Notes under the pieces: model-generated
Databases searched by the model: none
What the model was told of the DNA's origin: nothing
The model's input: only the letters and a program-made list of their open reading frames with translations
In this document: positions 26,815 to 37,551 of the stretch, one piece after another
Layout of the letters: each line of letters opens with the position of its first letter
Numbering within the stretch: the first letter of the stretch is position 1
Assembly (NCBI GenBank): GCA_020072845.1
Contig: JAIQGF010000003.1
Coordinates: 1 to 64,000 of the forward strand
DNA from: Terriglobia bacterium
GTDB lineage: Bacteria; Acidobacteriota; Terriglobia; Terriglobales; Acidobacteriaceae
DNA length: 64,000 nucleotides
Direction: 5' to 3'
Translations under genes and position numbers: made by a program

Positions 26815-27342
26815 TTAGGTCTTTCTAGAGCGGGCGATGGCCTCGCGGGCTTCACGGTCGGCGGTGCGGCGGCGCTCGGTTTCGCGCTTGTCCCAGAGCT
26901 GTTTGCCCTTGGCGAGCGCCACTTCCACCTTGATGCGGCCGCTCTTGAAGTACATGCGCGTCGGAATCAGGGTCATGCCCTTTTGCTGGGTTTTCCCGAT
27001 CAGCTTGCGCAACTCCGCGGCATGGACCAGCAACTTACGGGTGCGCAAGGGCTCGTGATTAAAGATATTACCGTGTTCGTAGTGGCCGATATGAGCATTC
27101 AACAACCACAGCTCGCCATCCTTCACCAGGCCATAGGCATCCTTCAGATTGGCCCGCCCGGCGCGGACGGATTTGACTTCGGTCCCGGTGAGGACGATGC
27201 CAGCCTCGAACTTATCGGAAAGGAAGTAGTTATGAGCGGCGGCGCGGTTGACGGTGGCGTCGCGCTGGCCGGCGGCCACGGGCTCGCGGCGCGGACTTTT
27301 TTCCGGATTGGGCCGGGTCTGATGGGTCGCCTGCCGCGCCAT
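26815..27342 (-). CDS. smpB: SsrA (tmRNA)-binding protein
   Basis: A 175-residue SmpB, the partner of tmRNA in trans-translation that rescues stalled ribosomes. The core shows HNYFLSDKFEAGIVLTGTEV, then VKSVRAGRANLKDAY, NAHIGHYEHGN and the basic C-terminal tail (KGKQLWDKRETERRRTADRE) that folds in the ribosomal mRNA channel. A basic/polar N-terminal extension of about 30 residues precedes the core; a start at an internal position is possible but the next candidates would cut into it only slightly. The tmRNA gene itself is not in this window. Confidence 0.95.
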   Translation of the reverse strand: MARQATHQTRPNPEKSPRREPVAAGQRDATVNRAAAHNYFLSDKFEAGIVLTGTEVKSVRAGRANLKDAYGLVKDGELWLLNAHIGHYEHGNIFNHEPLRTRKLLVHAAELRKLIGKTQQKGMTLIPTRMYFKSGRIKVEVALAKGKQLWDKRETERRRTADREAREAIARSRKT

Positions 27343-27441
27343 GAGAATCGCACAACCTCCAGCACGAAACTTTTATGCTAGCACGGCGTTAGCATCCCAG
27401 GTGCCCCGCCATTCCAGCGCGGCGCGACGCAAGGCGGATGC

Positions 27442-27447
27442 TATAAT
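27442..27447 (+). promoter_or_regulatory. Possible -10 box upstream of the secretin gene
   Basis: A perfect TATAAT lies 10 bases before the ATG at 27458. I see no good -35 hexamer 16-18 bases upstream, and the short leader would leave little room for a ribosome-binding site, so this may be fortuitous. Confidence 0.25.
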
Positions 27448-27457
27448 TTGCGTTCTC

Positions 27458-29827
27458 ATGCATCTGCTTCAGCCACAAAGCCTCCGGCTGGCATGGAGGG
27501 TGGGCGCACGCTTCCGGCGCATCGCCGCCGCAGGATTGCTGGTGCTGACCCTCGCGCTCCCCGCCGCTGCCGATAAAGCCAAGAGTTTCTATGACAAAGG
27601 ACGCGATGCTGAGGCGCGCCAGCATTGGGAACAGGCCTACGAGTTCTTCAGGCAGGCCTACGACCTGAAGCCCAAGGAGTTGCGCTATCGGACGGCGTTC
27701 GAGCGCGCGCGCTTCGAAGCCGGGGCGGCGCACGTGCACCGCGGGCAGCAACTCCGGGACAGCGGGGATTTACAGCAGGCGCTGGCCGAGTTCCTGCGGG
27801 CGGCGCAGATCGATCCCTCCTCGGCTATTGCGCAGCAGGAGATCCGGCGCACGCGCGAGATGCTCGAGCACGCGCCGCCGCCGCCGGGACCGCCGTCGCG
27901 GGTGACGGACCTGGGCCGCATGGCGGCGGAGGCGGAGGGACCGGCGGAACTGAAGACGATCTCCAACGTCCCCATCACCATGCGCATGACCGACGACACC
28001 AAGATCGTATATACCGCCATCGGAAAACTGGCCGGGATCAACGTGCTGTTCGATCCGGATTATGTCTCGCGGAAAATTACCATCGACCTGAATAACGTTT
28101 CGCTGAACCAGGCGCTGGAGATCGTGGCGCTGCAGTCCAAGACATTTTGGCGGGCGGTGACGCCGAACACGGTTTTCGTGGCCGCCGACACCAAGGCGAA
28201 GCGGACCGAGATCGAGCAGAACGTGGTGAAGACGTTCTACCTGTCCAACCTGGCGCAGACCACGGAAATGCAGGACATCGTGAATACGCTGCGCACGGTG
28301 GTGGAGATCACGCGCGTGATCTCGCTGGCATCGCAGAACGCGATCGTGATCCGCGGCACGCCCGACCAGGTGGCGCTGGCGGAAAAGCTGGTGAACGATC
28401 TGGACAAGGCGCGGCCCGAGGTGCTGATCGACATCGCGGTCATGCAGGTGAGCCGCGACAAGCTACGCAACCTGGGGGTGTCGCCGCCGACGACGGCGTC
28501 AATCCAACTGCAGCCGAATGCGTCGACAAGCACGACCACGACAACGGGTACAACAACGGGTACGACGACGCCGACGACGTCGAATAATGCGCTTACGCTG
28601 AACAAGCTGGCCAACCTGACGTCCAATGATTTCCTGGTCACCATCCCGGGCGCGACGGCGAATTTCTTGTTTACCGACAGCGATACTAAAATCATCCAGA
28701 ATCCGCAGATTCGCGCGCTCGACGGGCAGAAGGCCTCCCTGAAGATCGGCGACCGCGTGCCGGTGGCGACCGGTTCGTTCCAGCCGGGCATCGGCGGCGT
28801 GGGCATCAACCCGCTGGTCAACACGCAATTCCAGTACATTGACGTGGGCGTGAACATTGACGTGCAGCCGACGGTGCACGCGGGACGCGAGGTCACGCTG
28901 AAGCTCACCATGGAAGTTTCATCGGTGAGTTCCCACGTCAGCATCGGCGGCATCGACCAGCCGGTGATCGGGCAGCGGCGGGTGGAGCACACCATCCGGC
29001 TCAAAGACGGCGAGCCCAGCCTGATGGGCGGAATGCTGGAAGAAGACGTGCTGAAGAGCGTCAGCGGCTACCCGTTTCTCTCGCAGGTGCCGCTGCTGAA
29101 ATACCTGTTCTCCGCGCAGAACACGGAGACCCGGACGAACGAAATCGTGTTCGTGCTGGTGCCGCACATCGTCCGCGCGCAGGACGTCACCGACGTGAAC
29201 CTGAGGCCGATTGACGTGGGCACGGCGAACGCAATTGAACTGCGGCGCAAGTCGCCCGCGCCTTCTCCGAGCGGAAATGGCGGCTCGGCGGCCGCACCGC
29301 GGCCGGCGCCGGCACCGGCGCCACCTCCGGCACAGGCGCCCGGAGCAGCCACGACTCCGCCACCAGCGCAAGCTCCGCAAGGTCCTCCGGCGCAGCCGTC
29401 CCAGGGCACAACCGGAGCGGCGATCATGAGCTTCGATCCGCCGCAGTTGAACCAGGCGGTGGGTACCACGTTCGCGGTGAATGTGACCGTGAGCGGCGCG
29501 CAAAACCTCTATTCGGTCCCGGTGCAGGTCAGCTACGATCCGCGGTCGTTGCAATTGATTAATGTGTCGAACGGGAATTTCCTGTCGCGCGACGGGCAGC
29601 CGGTGGTGATTGTGCACCGCGAGGACGCACCCGGCCTGGAGCAGATTTCGGCAACCCGGCCGCCGGGATCGGGAGGGGTGTCGGGACAGGGCGCGGTGTT
29701 TACCTTGACCTTCATGGCCAAGGCGCCGGGACAATCCACGCTGAGCATCACCAAGGCCGGCGCGCGCGATCCTGCCATGCAGCCGGTGCCGGTGACGCCC
29801 GGCCAGGCGATGGTGACGGTGAAGTAG
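27458..29827 (+). CDS. Type II secretion/pilus-type secretin with TPR N-terminus and cohesin-like C-terminus
   Basis: A 789-residue outer-membrane secretin. After a signal peptide ending near LPAAADK, residues about 40-140 are TPR-like (AYEFFRQAYDLKPKELRYR; QQLRDSGDLQQALAEFLRAA). STN/N-type domains follow (TIDLNNVSLNQALEIVALQS; IVIRGTPDQVALAEKLVNDL). The secretin core is at about 400-590 (NPQIRALDGQKASLKIGDRV; GMLEEDVLKSVSGYPFLSQV). A Pro/Ala-rich linker (about 600-653) leads to a cohesin-like beta domain (about 654-789; MSFDPPQLNQAVGTTFAVNV). A Ser/Thr-rich stretch interrupts the core. The start at 27458 gives a clean signal peptide. Two pseudopilin genes follow. Confidence 0.88.
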   Translation: MHLLQPQSLRLAWRVGARFRRIAAAGLLVLTLALPAAADKAKSFYDKGRDAEARQHWEQAYEFFRQAYDLKPKELRYRTAFERARFEAGAAHVHRGQQLRDSGDLQQALAEFLRAAQIDPSSAIAQQEIRRTREMLEHAPPPPGPPSRVTDLGRMAAEAEGPAELKTISNVPITMRMTDDTKIVYTAIGKLAGINVLFDPDYVSRKITIDLNNVSLNQALEIVALQSKTFWRAVTPNTVFVAADTKAKRTEIEQNVVKTFYLSNLAQTTEMQDIVNTLRTVVEITRVISLASQNAIVIRGTPDQVALAEKLVNDLDKARPEVLIDIAVMQVSRDKLRNLGVSPPTTASIQLQPNASTSTTTTTGTTTGTTTPTTSNNALTLNKLANLTSNDFLVTIPGATANFLFTDSDTKIIQNPQIRALDGQKASLKIGDRVPVATGSFQPGIGGVGINPLVNTQFQYIDVGVNIDVQPTVHAGREVTLKLTMEVSSVSSHVSIGGIDQPVIGQRRVEHTIRLKDGEPSLMGGMLEEDVLKSVSGYPFLSQVPLLKYLFSAQNTETRTNEIVFVLVPHIVRAQDVTDVNLRPIDVGTANAIELRRKSPAPSPSGNGGSAAAPRPAPAPAPPPAQAPGAATTPPPAQAPQGPPAQPSQGTTGAAIMSFDPPQLNQAVGTTFAVNVTVSGAQNLYSVPVQVSYDPRSLQLINVSNGNFLSRDGQPVVIVHREDAPGLEQISATRPPGSGGVSGQGAVFTLTFMAKAPGQSTLSITKAGARDPAMQPVPVTPGQAMVTVK

Positions 29828-29925
29828 ATCGGGTGATCCGGCGATCGGGTGATCGGGTGATCTGCGCAGGTCGCGGGCCGCCGCTCTCCTTTAAAATATC
29901 CGGACCAGAAAACATTCCCCGAGAG

Positions 29926-30423
29926 TTGTACCTTTTGCATATTCCCGAACAGAACGTAACGCCGCGTGCCGGGCGGTGGGGTGGCCAGCGCGGGCTGACC
30001 CTGGTGGAACTGATTGTCGCGATCACCATCCTGGCGATCCTGACGGGCGCGGCAATCCCGATTGCGCGGGTGCGAATCCGGCGCGACAAGGAGCGCGATT
30101 TGCGCCGGGCGCTGTGGGAGATGCGGGACGCCATCGACCGCTACAAAGATGCGGCCGATCGGGGCGCGTTTCAGATCAAGCTGGGAACCGAAGGCTATCC
30201 GCCGGATTTGGACACCCTGGTGAAAGGCGTGGACGTGGCTGGGAAAAAGGTCCGGTTCCTGCGCAAGATTCCGATCGATCCCATGACCGGCAAGGACGAA
30301 TGGGGCAAGCGCTGCATGAAGGACGATCCGGATTCGACGTCGTGGTGCGGCGACAATGTGTTTGACGTGTTTACGCAGTCAACCGGCACGGGGCTGGATG
30401 GGACCAAGTATGCCGATTGGTAA
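29926..30423 (+). CDS. Type II secretion/type IV pilus pseudopilin
   Basis: The prepilin peptidase site and hydrophobic helix are clear: QRG then LTLVELIVAITILAILTG, with the conserved glutamate five residues after the cleavage point. The mature part is a short helix (KERDLRRALWEMRDAIDRYK) and a small globular domain with a pair of cysteines (KRCMK, SWCGD). The start is uncertain: no ATG lies close upstream; TTG at 29926 or 29935 would give a leader of about 20 residues, and an ATG at 29833 an overlong one. It follows the secretin and precedes a second pseudopilin, so the three probably work together in secretion. Confidence 0.82.
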   Translation: MYLLHIPEQNVTPRAGRWGGQRGLTLVELIVAITILAILTGAAIPIARVRIRRDKERDLRRALWEMRDAIDRYKDAADRGAFQIKLGTEGYPPDLDTLVKGVDVAGKKVRFLRKIPIDPMTGKDEWGKRCMKDDPDSTSWCGDNVFDVFTQSTGTGLDGTKYADW

Positions 30424-30447
30424 TTTGCAATTGGTAATCTGCAATTG

Positions 30448-30846
30448 ATGAAGTCCCGGCAGAAATCACGCGGCTTTACCATCATCGAGCTGATGGTGGT
30501 GATCAGCATCATCCTGATCCTGATCTCGATAGCCGTCCCGATCTATAACCAGTCCATCCTGCGCGCCAAGGAAGCGGTGCTGCGGCAAGACCTGTTCGCC
30601 ATGCGCTCGGCGATTGACCAGTACACGATGGACAAGTCGAAAGCGCCGCAATCCCTGGAAGACCTGCTGCATGAAGGCTATTTGCGCGAGATCCCGAAGG
30701 ACCCGTTCACCGATTCGCGCACCACTTGGCAGGTGGCGCAGGAAGATATGCTGCTCAGCGTCGACCAGAACCAGCCCGGAATCACCGACGTGCACAGCGG
30801 ATCGAACCGGATGGGCACCGACGGGACGGCGTATAACACGTGGTGA
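30448..30846 (+). CDS. Type II secretion/type IV pilus pseudopilin
   Basis: A 132-residue pseudopilin. The leader is very short (MKSRQKSRG) before FTIIELMVVISIILILISIA, with the conserved glutamate at +5. The mature domain (AMRSAIDQYTMDKSKAPQSL, then YLREIPKDPFTDS and a C-terminal glycine-rich loop ending in GTDGTAYNTW) is typical of GspG-like pseudopilins, including the PKDPF-type calcium-loop region. The ATG at 30448 sits in a stretch of word repeats (AATTTGCAATTGGTAATCTG). It is the last gene of the secretin-pseudopilin group. Confidence 0.88.
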   Translation: MKSRQKSRGFTIIELMVVISIILILISIAVPIYNQSILRAKEAVLRQDLFAMRSAIDQYTMDKSKAPQSLEDLLHEGYLREIPKDPFTDSRTTWQVAQEDMLLSVDQNQPGITDVHSGSNRMGTDGTAYNTW

Positions 30847-30869
30847 GCTGCTGATTTTCGGGTTCAGGT

Positions 30870-30960
30870 TTTCCATTTGGTGATTTGTGATTTAGTGATT
30901 GGAAGAGGATTGCTGCTGGACGAGAAATCACTCAATCACTCAATCACAAATCTTTGAATG
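30870..30960. repeat. Inverted word repeats (TTGTGATTTAGTGATTGG family)
   Basis: Left half: GGTGATTTGTGATTTAGTGA; right half: AATCACTCAATCACTCAATC followed by ACAAATC. The halves are imperfect complements and could form a hairpin downstream of the pseudopilin gene. Confidence 0.5.
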
Positions 30961-31033
30961 ACACGCGCTGTCACACGCTACCCGACCCGTCCCAGTTGAA
31001 CCTCCTAACGCGCAGGACTACCATTCTCCCGTT

Positions 31034-32722
<1,689 letters not shown>

Positions 32723-32727
32723 GGCTT

Positions 32728-33249
32728 ATGACGGCACAGGTGGGCACGGCAACGGCGGCGGCGGCGCTCACGTACGCCGAGCTTTTGAACCACGACGAGC
32801 AGGAAACCGGGCAGTGGCACAATTGGTTTCGGAGGCATCCGGAGGCACTGGACATCAAGATGGAATTGGCGATGCAGCATGACGTTCGCGGCGTGCTGTT
32901 CCATGTCTTCGTGATCGAGTTGCGCTACGCAGAGCGGTTGCTGGAGCAGCCGGAGACGCCCAACGAAGCGCTGCCGAAGAGGTCGGTGGACGAACTGTTC
33001 GCCATCGGGGCGACGGCGCGCCAGAAATTTCGCGAGTTCATGGCGCGGGCGACGGACGCGGACTGGAATAAAACCATCAGCTTCAAAACCCTGTCGGTGG
33101 GGCAGATGTCGGCCAGCAAGAGGAAATGTTTCGTGCACGCGCTGCTGCACGGGATGCGTCACTGGGCGCAACTGGCGACGGCGCTGCGGCAGCGCGGCTC
33201 GCAAGCGGAGTGGCATCACGATTTCATGTTCACGAAGGCGATGGAATAG
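32728..33249 (+). CDS. DinB-family protein
   Basis: A 173-residue four-helix-bundle protein of the DinB/DUF664 superfamily, often metal-binding with three histidines; candidates here are H54 or H59 (MQHDVRGVLFHVF) and the late pair in VHALLHGMRHWAQL. Members include thiol-dependent transferases (bacillithiol and mycothiol S-transferases, maleylpyruvate isomerase) and many of unknown function. It begins six bases after hutU and ends one base before hutI, so it is co-transcribed with histidine degradation; the meaning is unknown. Confidence 0.75.
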   Translation: MTAQVGTATAAAALTYAELLNHDEQETGQWHNWFRRHPEALDIKMELAMQHDVRGVLFHVFVIELRYAERLLEQPETPNEALPKRSVDELFAIGATARQKFREFMARATDADWNKTISFKTLSVGQMSASKRKCFVHALLHGMRHWAQLATALRQRGSQAEWHHDFMFTKAME

Positions 33250-34521
33250 ATGCCCGCGCTGCTGCTGACCAACATCGGCCAGCTTCTCACAATGCAAGGG
33301 CCGCCGGGACCGCGGCGCGGGCGCGAACTGGCTGAAGTTGGGTTGATGGAAGACGCGGCGGTGCTGTGCCACGGCGGGAAAATTGTTTCGCTCGGCAAGC
33401 GGCGCGATGCGCAGCGCGATTCCTGGCTGAAATCCCACAAGAAAAAAGTTGAAGAGATTGATTGCCGCGGGGGCGTGGTGCTGCCGGGATTCGTGGATTC
33501 GCACACCCATCCGGCATTCGCGGTGCCGCGGCTGGTGGATTTTGAAAAAAGGATCGGCGGCGCGACCTATGAGCAGATCGCCGAGGCCGGCGGCGGGATT
33601 CGCTCCAGCGTGGAGGGCGTGCGGAAATCGGGCCGGGCGGCGCTGGCGGAGAAGATCTTGTCGGCGCTGAAGGAGATGGCAGCGCAGGGCACCACCACGG
33701 TGGAGGCGAAGTCAGGGTACGGGCTGAGCTTCGCGGCGGAAATGAAGTCGCTGGAAGCGATCCGCGCGGCGGCGCGGCAATGGCCGGGGACGGTGGTGCC
33801 GACGCTGCTGGGAGCGCACGTGGTCCCGCGTGAGTATCTCGACCGCCGCGAGGAATATGTGCGCGCCGTTTGTGAGGAGATGATTCCCCGGGCGGCGCGG
33901 CGCAAGCTGGCACGGTTCGTGGATGTGTTTATCGAGCGCGGCGCATTCACGGAAACGGAAGCCACCTTGATTTTCAAAGCGGCGCTGGAGAACGGGCTGG
34001 ACACGCGCGCGCACGTCGGCCAGTTGTCAGCACCCGCCGATGGGTTTCTGCCGTCGCTGGTGAATACGGTTGACCCGGCATCGCTCGACCACATGGATCA
34101 TGTGTCGGACAGCGACATCAAAGAACTGGCAAAGCGCGATACGGTGGCGACACTGGTGCCGGGAGCGAATTATTTCCTCGGTGCGGACGGCTACCCGCCG
34201 GCGCGAAAGCTGATTGATGCGGGCGTGCCGGTGGCGGTGGCGACGGATTACAACCCCGGCAGTTCGCCAACCAGCAACATGCAATTCGTGCTCTCGCTGG
34301 CGTGCACGCACATGAAGATGACACCCGCCGAGGCGATTGCGGCGGCGACCATCAATGGCGCGCACGCACTCCGCCTGGCGGACTGCAAGGGAAGCGTGGA
34401 GGCCGGTAAAGATGCGGACCTGGCGGTGTTCGGAGTCCGGGATTATCGCGAGATCGCGTACTGGTTCGGGTCGAACTTGTGTGGGATGACGGTGATGCAG
34501 GGGTGCATCGGGGAACTTTAA
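33250..34521 (+). CDS. hutI: Imidazolonepropionase
   Basis: A 423-residue amidohydrolase that opens 4-imidazolone-5-propanoate to N-formimino-L-glutamate, third step of histidine degradation. Metal motif: FVDSHTHPAF; later KSGYGLS, TLLGAHVVP, the zinc-ligand region FIERGAFT, and ATDYNPGSSPTSNMQFVL with the catalytic aspartate. The C-terminus ends YWFGSNLCGMTVMQG. The ATG at 33250 abuts the stop of the DinB gene, consistent with an operon hutU-dinB-hutI. Confidence 0.96.
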   Translation: MPALLLTNIGQLLTMQGPPGPRRGRELAEVGLMEDAAVLCHGGKIVSLGKRRDAQRDSWLKSHKKKVEEIDCRGGVVLPGFVDSHTHPAFAVPRLVDFEKRIGGATYEQIAEAGGGIRSSVEGVRKSGRAALAEKILSALKEMAAQGTTTVEAKSGYGLSFAAEMKSLEAIRAAARQWPGTVVPTLLGAHVVPREYLDRREEYVRAVCEEMIPRAARRKLARFVDVFIERGAFTETEATLIFKAALENGLDTRAHVGQLSAPADGFLPSLVNTVDPASLDHMDHVSDSDIKELAKRDTVATLVPGANYFLGADGYPPARKLIDAGVPVAVATDYNPGSSPTSNMQFVLSLACTHMKMTPAEAIAAATINGAHALRLADCKGSVEAGKDADLAVFGVRDYREIAYWFGSNLCGMTVMQGCIGEL

Positions 34522-34628
34522 CCGGGGCACATCGTATAAACATTCATGCAGCAGCTAACGCCCGCGCGGCGGGGCCGTCTATTCCTGTTTACAGCACTCT
34601 TTTGAGATGGATCTTTCCTGGAGGCGAA

Positions 34629-37238
34629 ATGAAGCGGTTGCTTAGTGCGGTTGCGGTGTTGCTGTTTATCGCGGGCGTGGGAAACGCGCAAAGACTGCCC
34701 GGCGACGTGGTTCCGAGCCATTACCAGATCACGCTGGCGCCGGACCTGAAGAGCGCGACGTTCGAGGGCGAGGAGACGATTGAGGTCCGGGTGCTGAAGC
34801 CGACGTCGAACATCGTGCTGAATGCGGCCGAGATCAAGTTCGGAGACGTGACCGTCAGCTCGGGCTCGGCGACGCAGACGGCGAAGGTGACCACCGATGA
34901 AAAGTCGGAAATGGCGACGCTGGCGCTGAGCAACGCGGCGCCGGCGGGTGCGGCGACGATTCACATCAAGTTCACCGGCAGACTGAACGATGGTCTCAGA
35001 GGCTTTTACCTGAGCAAGACCAAGCGGCGCAATTACGCCGTCACGCAGTTCGAAGCCACGGATGCGCGGCGGGCGTTTCCGTGCTTTGACGAGCCGGCGA
35101 TGAAGGCGACTTTCGACCTCAGCGTGGTGGTGGACAAAGGCGATACAGCGATTTCCAACAGCAAGATTGTTGCCGATACGCCGGGTCCGGGCGAGGGCAA
35201 GCACACGCTGAAATTCGCCACCACTCCGAAAATGTCCACCTACCTGGTGGCGCTCGAAGTAGGCGATTTCCAGTGCCTGGAAGGCGGCGCCGACGGGGTC
35301 CCGGTTCGCGTCTGCGCCACGCCTGACAAGAAGGAGCTGGGCAAGTTTGCGCTCGAATCGGCGGAGCACATCCTGAAGTTCTACAACCAGTACTACGGGA
35401 TCAAGTATCCGTTCCAGAAGCTCGATCTGGTCGCGCTTCCCGATTTCGGCGCGGGCGCGATGGAGAATACCGGCGACATCACCTATCGCGAGGAGGCGCT
35501 GCTGACTGATGACCGCACCGCCAGCATCGGCCAGCTCAAGGGAATCGGGGCCGTGACCGCGCACGAGATCGCGCACCAGTGGTTCGGCGACCTGGTGACC
35601 ATGCAATGGTGGGACGACGTCTGGCTCAACGAAGGCTTTGCGACGTGGATGACGAACAAGCCGCTGGCCGCGTGGAAGCCGGAATGGAACATCTGGCCGG
35701 CACAGGGGCCGCTCTCGGTTGACGCGCTGAAATCCACGCGGCCGATTCATGCCTCCGCGAAGGAAGTCAATACGCCAGCGCAGATCGGGACGTTGTTCGA
35801 CGGCATCGCGTATGGAAAAACCGCGGCGGTGTTGCGCATGCTGGAAAGCTGGCTGGGCGAGGAACCGTTCCGCAAAGGCGTGAATTCCTATCTTGAGCAA
35901 CATGCTTACGGTAACACCAGCGCTGCTGATTTCTGGAATGCGATGGCGAAGGCTTCCGGCAAGCCGGTGGACAAGGTGATGCCGACGTGGGTGGAGCAGG
36001 CGGGCGCGCCCATGTTGAGCGTGAAGGCGCAATGCGCGGGGAACCAGACTACGGTCGAACTCTCGCAGACGCGGTTCTTCAACGATCCGGAATTGCTGAA
36101 GCAGGGAAGCCCCGAGTTATGGCAGATCCCCGTGTGCATCAAGACAGCCGCAGGGGCAAACGCGCACTGCGAGTTGATGACGCAGAAGCAGCAGGCGTTC
36201 AAAGTGAATGGGTGCTCGGCTTGGGCATTCGTGAATGCGGGTGGCCGCGGATACTACTGGTCGGCATACAGCCCGGCATTGACGTCCAAACTGGCGGAGG
36301 TTGCCGAGCAGGCGTTGACGCCGCAGGAGCGCGTGTCGTTGCTCAATGACGAGTGGGCGCTGGCGCGCGCGGGGCAACATTCGATTGCACAATACCTGAG
36401 TCTCGCGCAGGGCATGCGCAGCGACCAAACGCGACAAGTGGTGCAACAGATCGCGGAGCGCGTGGCGTTCATGTCGGATGACCTGGTGGAACCCGCCGAC
36501 CGAGACGCATTCCGCGCGTGGGTCCGAAATCAGTTCCGGCCGATGCTCAATGAAATAGGCTGGAAGGCGAAGCCGGGCGAGAGCGACGACGTCAAGAGCG
36601 TGCGCGCCACCATCATCTACGCGCTCGGCTACAACGGCCGCGACCCGGAGGTCCTGCGCCATGTATCCGAGCTGGCGCAGCAATACAGGAAGGACCCGGC
36701 TTCGGTGGATCCCAACCTCGGGGGACTTGCGGTGGAATTGGCCGCACTGAACGGCGACGCGAAGCTCTATGACGAGTATGCGCAACGCATGTCGCAGGCC
36801 AAGACGCCGCAGGAGTTGTACACGTATATGGAAGCGCTCACGCGTTTTCCGCAGCCGGAACTGGCGCAACGGACGCTGGACATGATGATGTCGCCGGAGA
36901 TCAAGGCGCAGGACATGTTCCGCGGAGTGGGAGGACTGCTCGACAGTCCGGAGATGCGCGATCTGACGTGGGCCTACTTCAAATCGCACTGGGCGGAGAT
37001 CCAGAAGAAGGTTGGCGCCTCGCTGGGGTTCGGATTCGGCGGTCTGGCGGCCGCCTTTTGCAGCGAGCAAGCCAAGCAGGATGTGCAGCAATGGTTCGCG
37101 CAACATCCCGATCCGGGCGGGCCACGGGCGCTGCGGCAGGGACTGGAGCGGCTGGACACGTGCGTGCGCATCCGCAACACGCAGGGTCCGAACCTCGCAT
37201 CGTGGCTGAAGGAGCACGCCGGCGCGGCGACGCAATAA
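34629..37238 (+). CDS. M1-family aminopeptidase, exported
   Basis: An 869-residue zinc metallopeptidase of the M1 (aminopeptidase N/ERAP-like) family with a signal peptide ending at VGNAQ (about 21). Substrate-binding motif GAMEN at 276-280, zinc motif HEIAHQWFG at 312-320 and the third ligand E335 in WLNEGFATW are intact. The beta-sandwich and large C-terminal alpha-helical ERAP1-like domain follow (about 520-869). It trims N-terminal residues from peptides, here probably in the periplasm. The start at 34629 is the ATG that begins the signal peptide, with GGAGGCG just before it. It is the last chromosomal gene before the tRNA-Phe gene. Confidence 0.95.
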   Translation: MKRLLSAVAVLLFIAGVGNAQRLPGDVVPSHYQITLAPDLKSATFEGEETIEVRVLKPTSNIVLNAAEIKFGDVTVSSGSATQTAKVTTDEKSEMATLALSNAAPAGAATIHIKFTGRLNDGLRGFYLSKTKRRNYAVTQFEATDARRAFPCFDEPAMKATFDLSVVVDKGDTAISNSKIVADTPGPGEGKHTLKFATTPKMSTYLVALEVGDFQCLEGGADGVPVRVCATPDKKELGKFALESAEHILKFYNQYYGIKYPFQKLDLVALPDFGAGAMENTGDITYREEALLTDDRTASIGQLKGIGAVTAHEIAHQWFGDLVTMQWWDDVWLNEGFATWMTNKPLAAWKPEWNIWPAQGPLSVDALKSTRPIHASAKEVNTPAQIGTLFDGIAYGKTAAVLRMLESWLGEEPFRKGVNSYLEQHAYGNTSAADFWNAMAKASGKPVDKVMPTWVEQAGAPMLSVKAQCAGNQTTVELSQTRFFNDPELLKQGSPELWQIPVCIKTAAGANAHCELMTQKQQAFKVNGCSAWAFVNAGGRGYYWSAYSPALTSKLAEVAEQALTPQERVSLLNDEWALARAGQHSIAQYLSLAQGMRSDQTRQVVQQIAERVAFMSDDLVEPADRDAFRAWVRNQFRPMLNEIGWKAKPGESDDVKSVRATIIYALGYNGRDPEVLRHVSELAQQYRKDPASVDPNLGGLAVELAALNGDAKLYDEYAQRMSQAKTPQELYTYMEALTRFPQPELAQRTLDMMMSPEIKAQDMFRGVGGLLDSPEMRDLTWAYFKSHWAEIQKKVGASLGFGFGGLAAAFCSEQAKQDVQQWFAQHPDPGGPRALRQGLERLDTCVRIRNTQGPNLASWLKEHAGAATQ

Positions 37239-37320
37239 GAAATCTGGATTTGTTTCCGAACCGCAGATGGCGCGCGGAAGCGTCGTGGCGCCGTTTGCGG
37301 TTCTTGTTGTTGGGATGGAT

Positions 37321-37350
37321 TTGAGGGATGCGGGCGCAGATTGTTACAAT
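37321..37350 (+). promoter_or_regulatory. Likely promoter of tRNA-Phe
   Basis: TTGAGG (37321-37326) and TACAAT (37345-37350) are separated by 18 bases, close to a sigma-70 promoter, with the tRNA beginning 69 bases after the -10 box. Confidence 0.5.
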
Positions 37351-37418
37351 AAGAATTCCGGACGCTAACCTGTCGCGGCCTGAGCGCCGCCTCTCCTGTG
37401 AACTCCGGATACGAGCGT

Positions 37419-37494
37419 GGCCAGGTAGCTCAGATGGTAGAGCGCAGCCCTGAAAAGGCTGGCGTCGGCGGTTCGATTCCGTCCCTGGCCACCA
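37419..37494 (+). tRNA. tRNA-Phe (anticodon GAA)
   Basis: A complete cloverleaf can be drawn: acceptor GGCCAGG (37419-37425) with CCTGGCC; D arm from GCTC to GAGC; anticodon stem CAGCC/GGCTG around loop CTGAAAA, giving anticodon GAA; T arm GGCGG-TTCGATT-CCGTC; encoded discriminator and CCA (ACCA, 37491-37494). Its 3' part is duplicated at 50341-50386, which marks it as the integration target of the island to its right. Confidence 0.95.
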
Positions 37495-37495
37495 T
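37450..37495 (+). repeat. Left attachment site (attL), inside tRNA-Phe
   Basis: The 46 bases from CTGAAAAGGCTGGCGTCGGC to the CCAT just past the tRNA are identical to 50341-50386. Confidence 0.85.
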
Positions 37496-37551
37496 CATTC
37501 CACATAACTTACCCAGAACCCGCCAACCAAGGGATGACATGACTCAAAATG

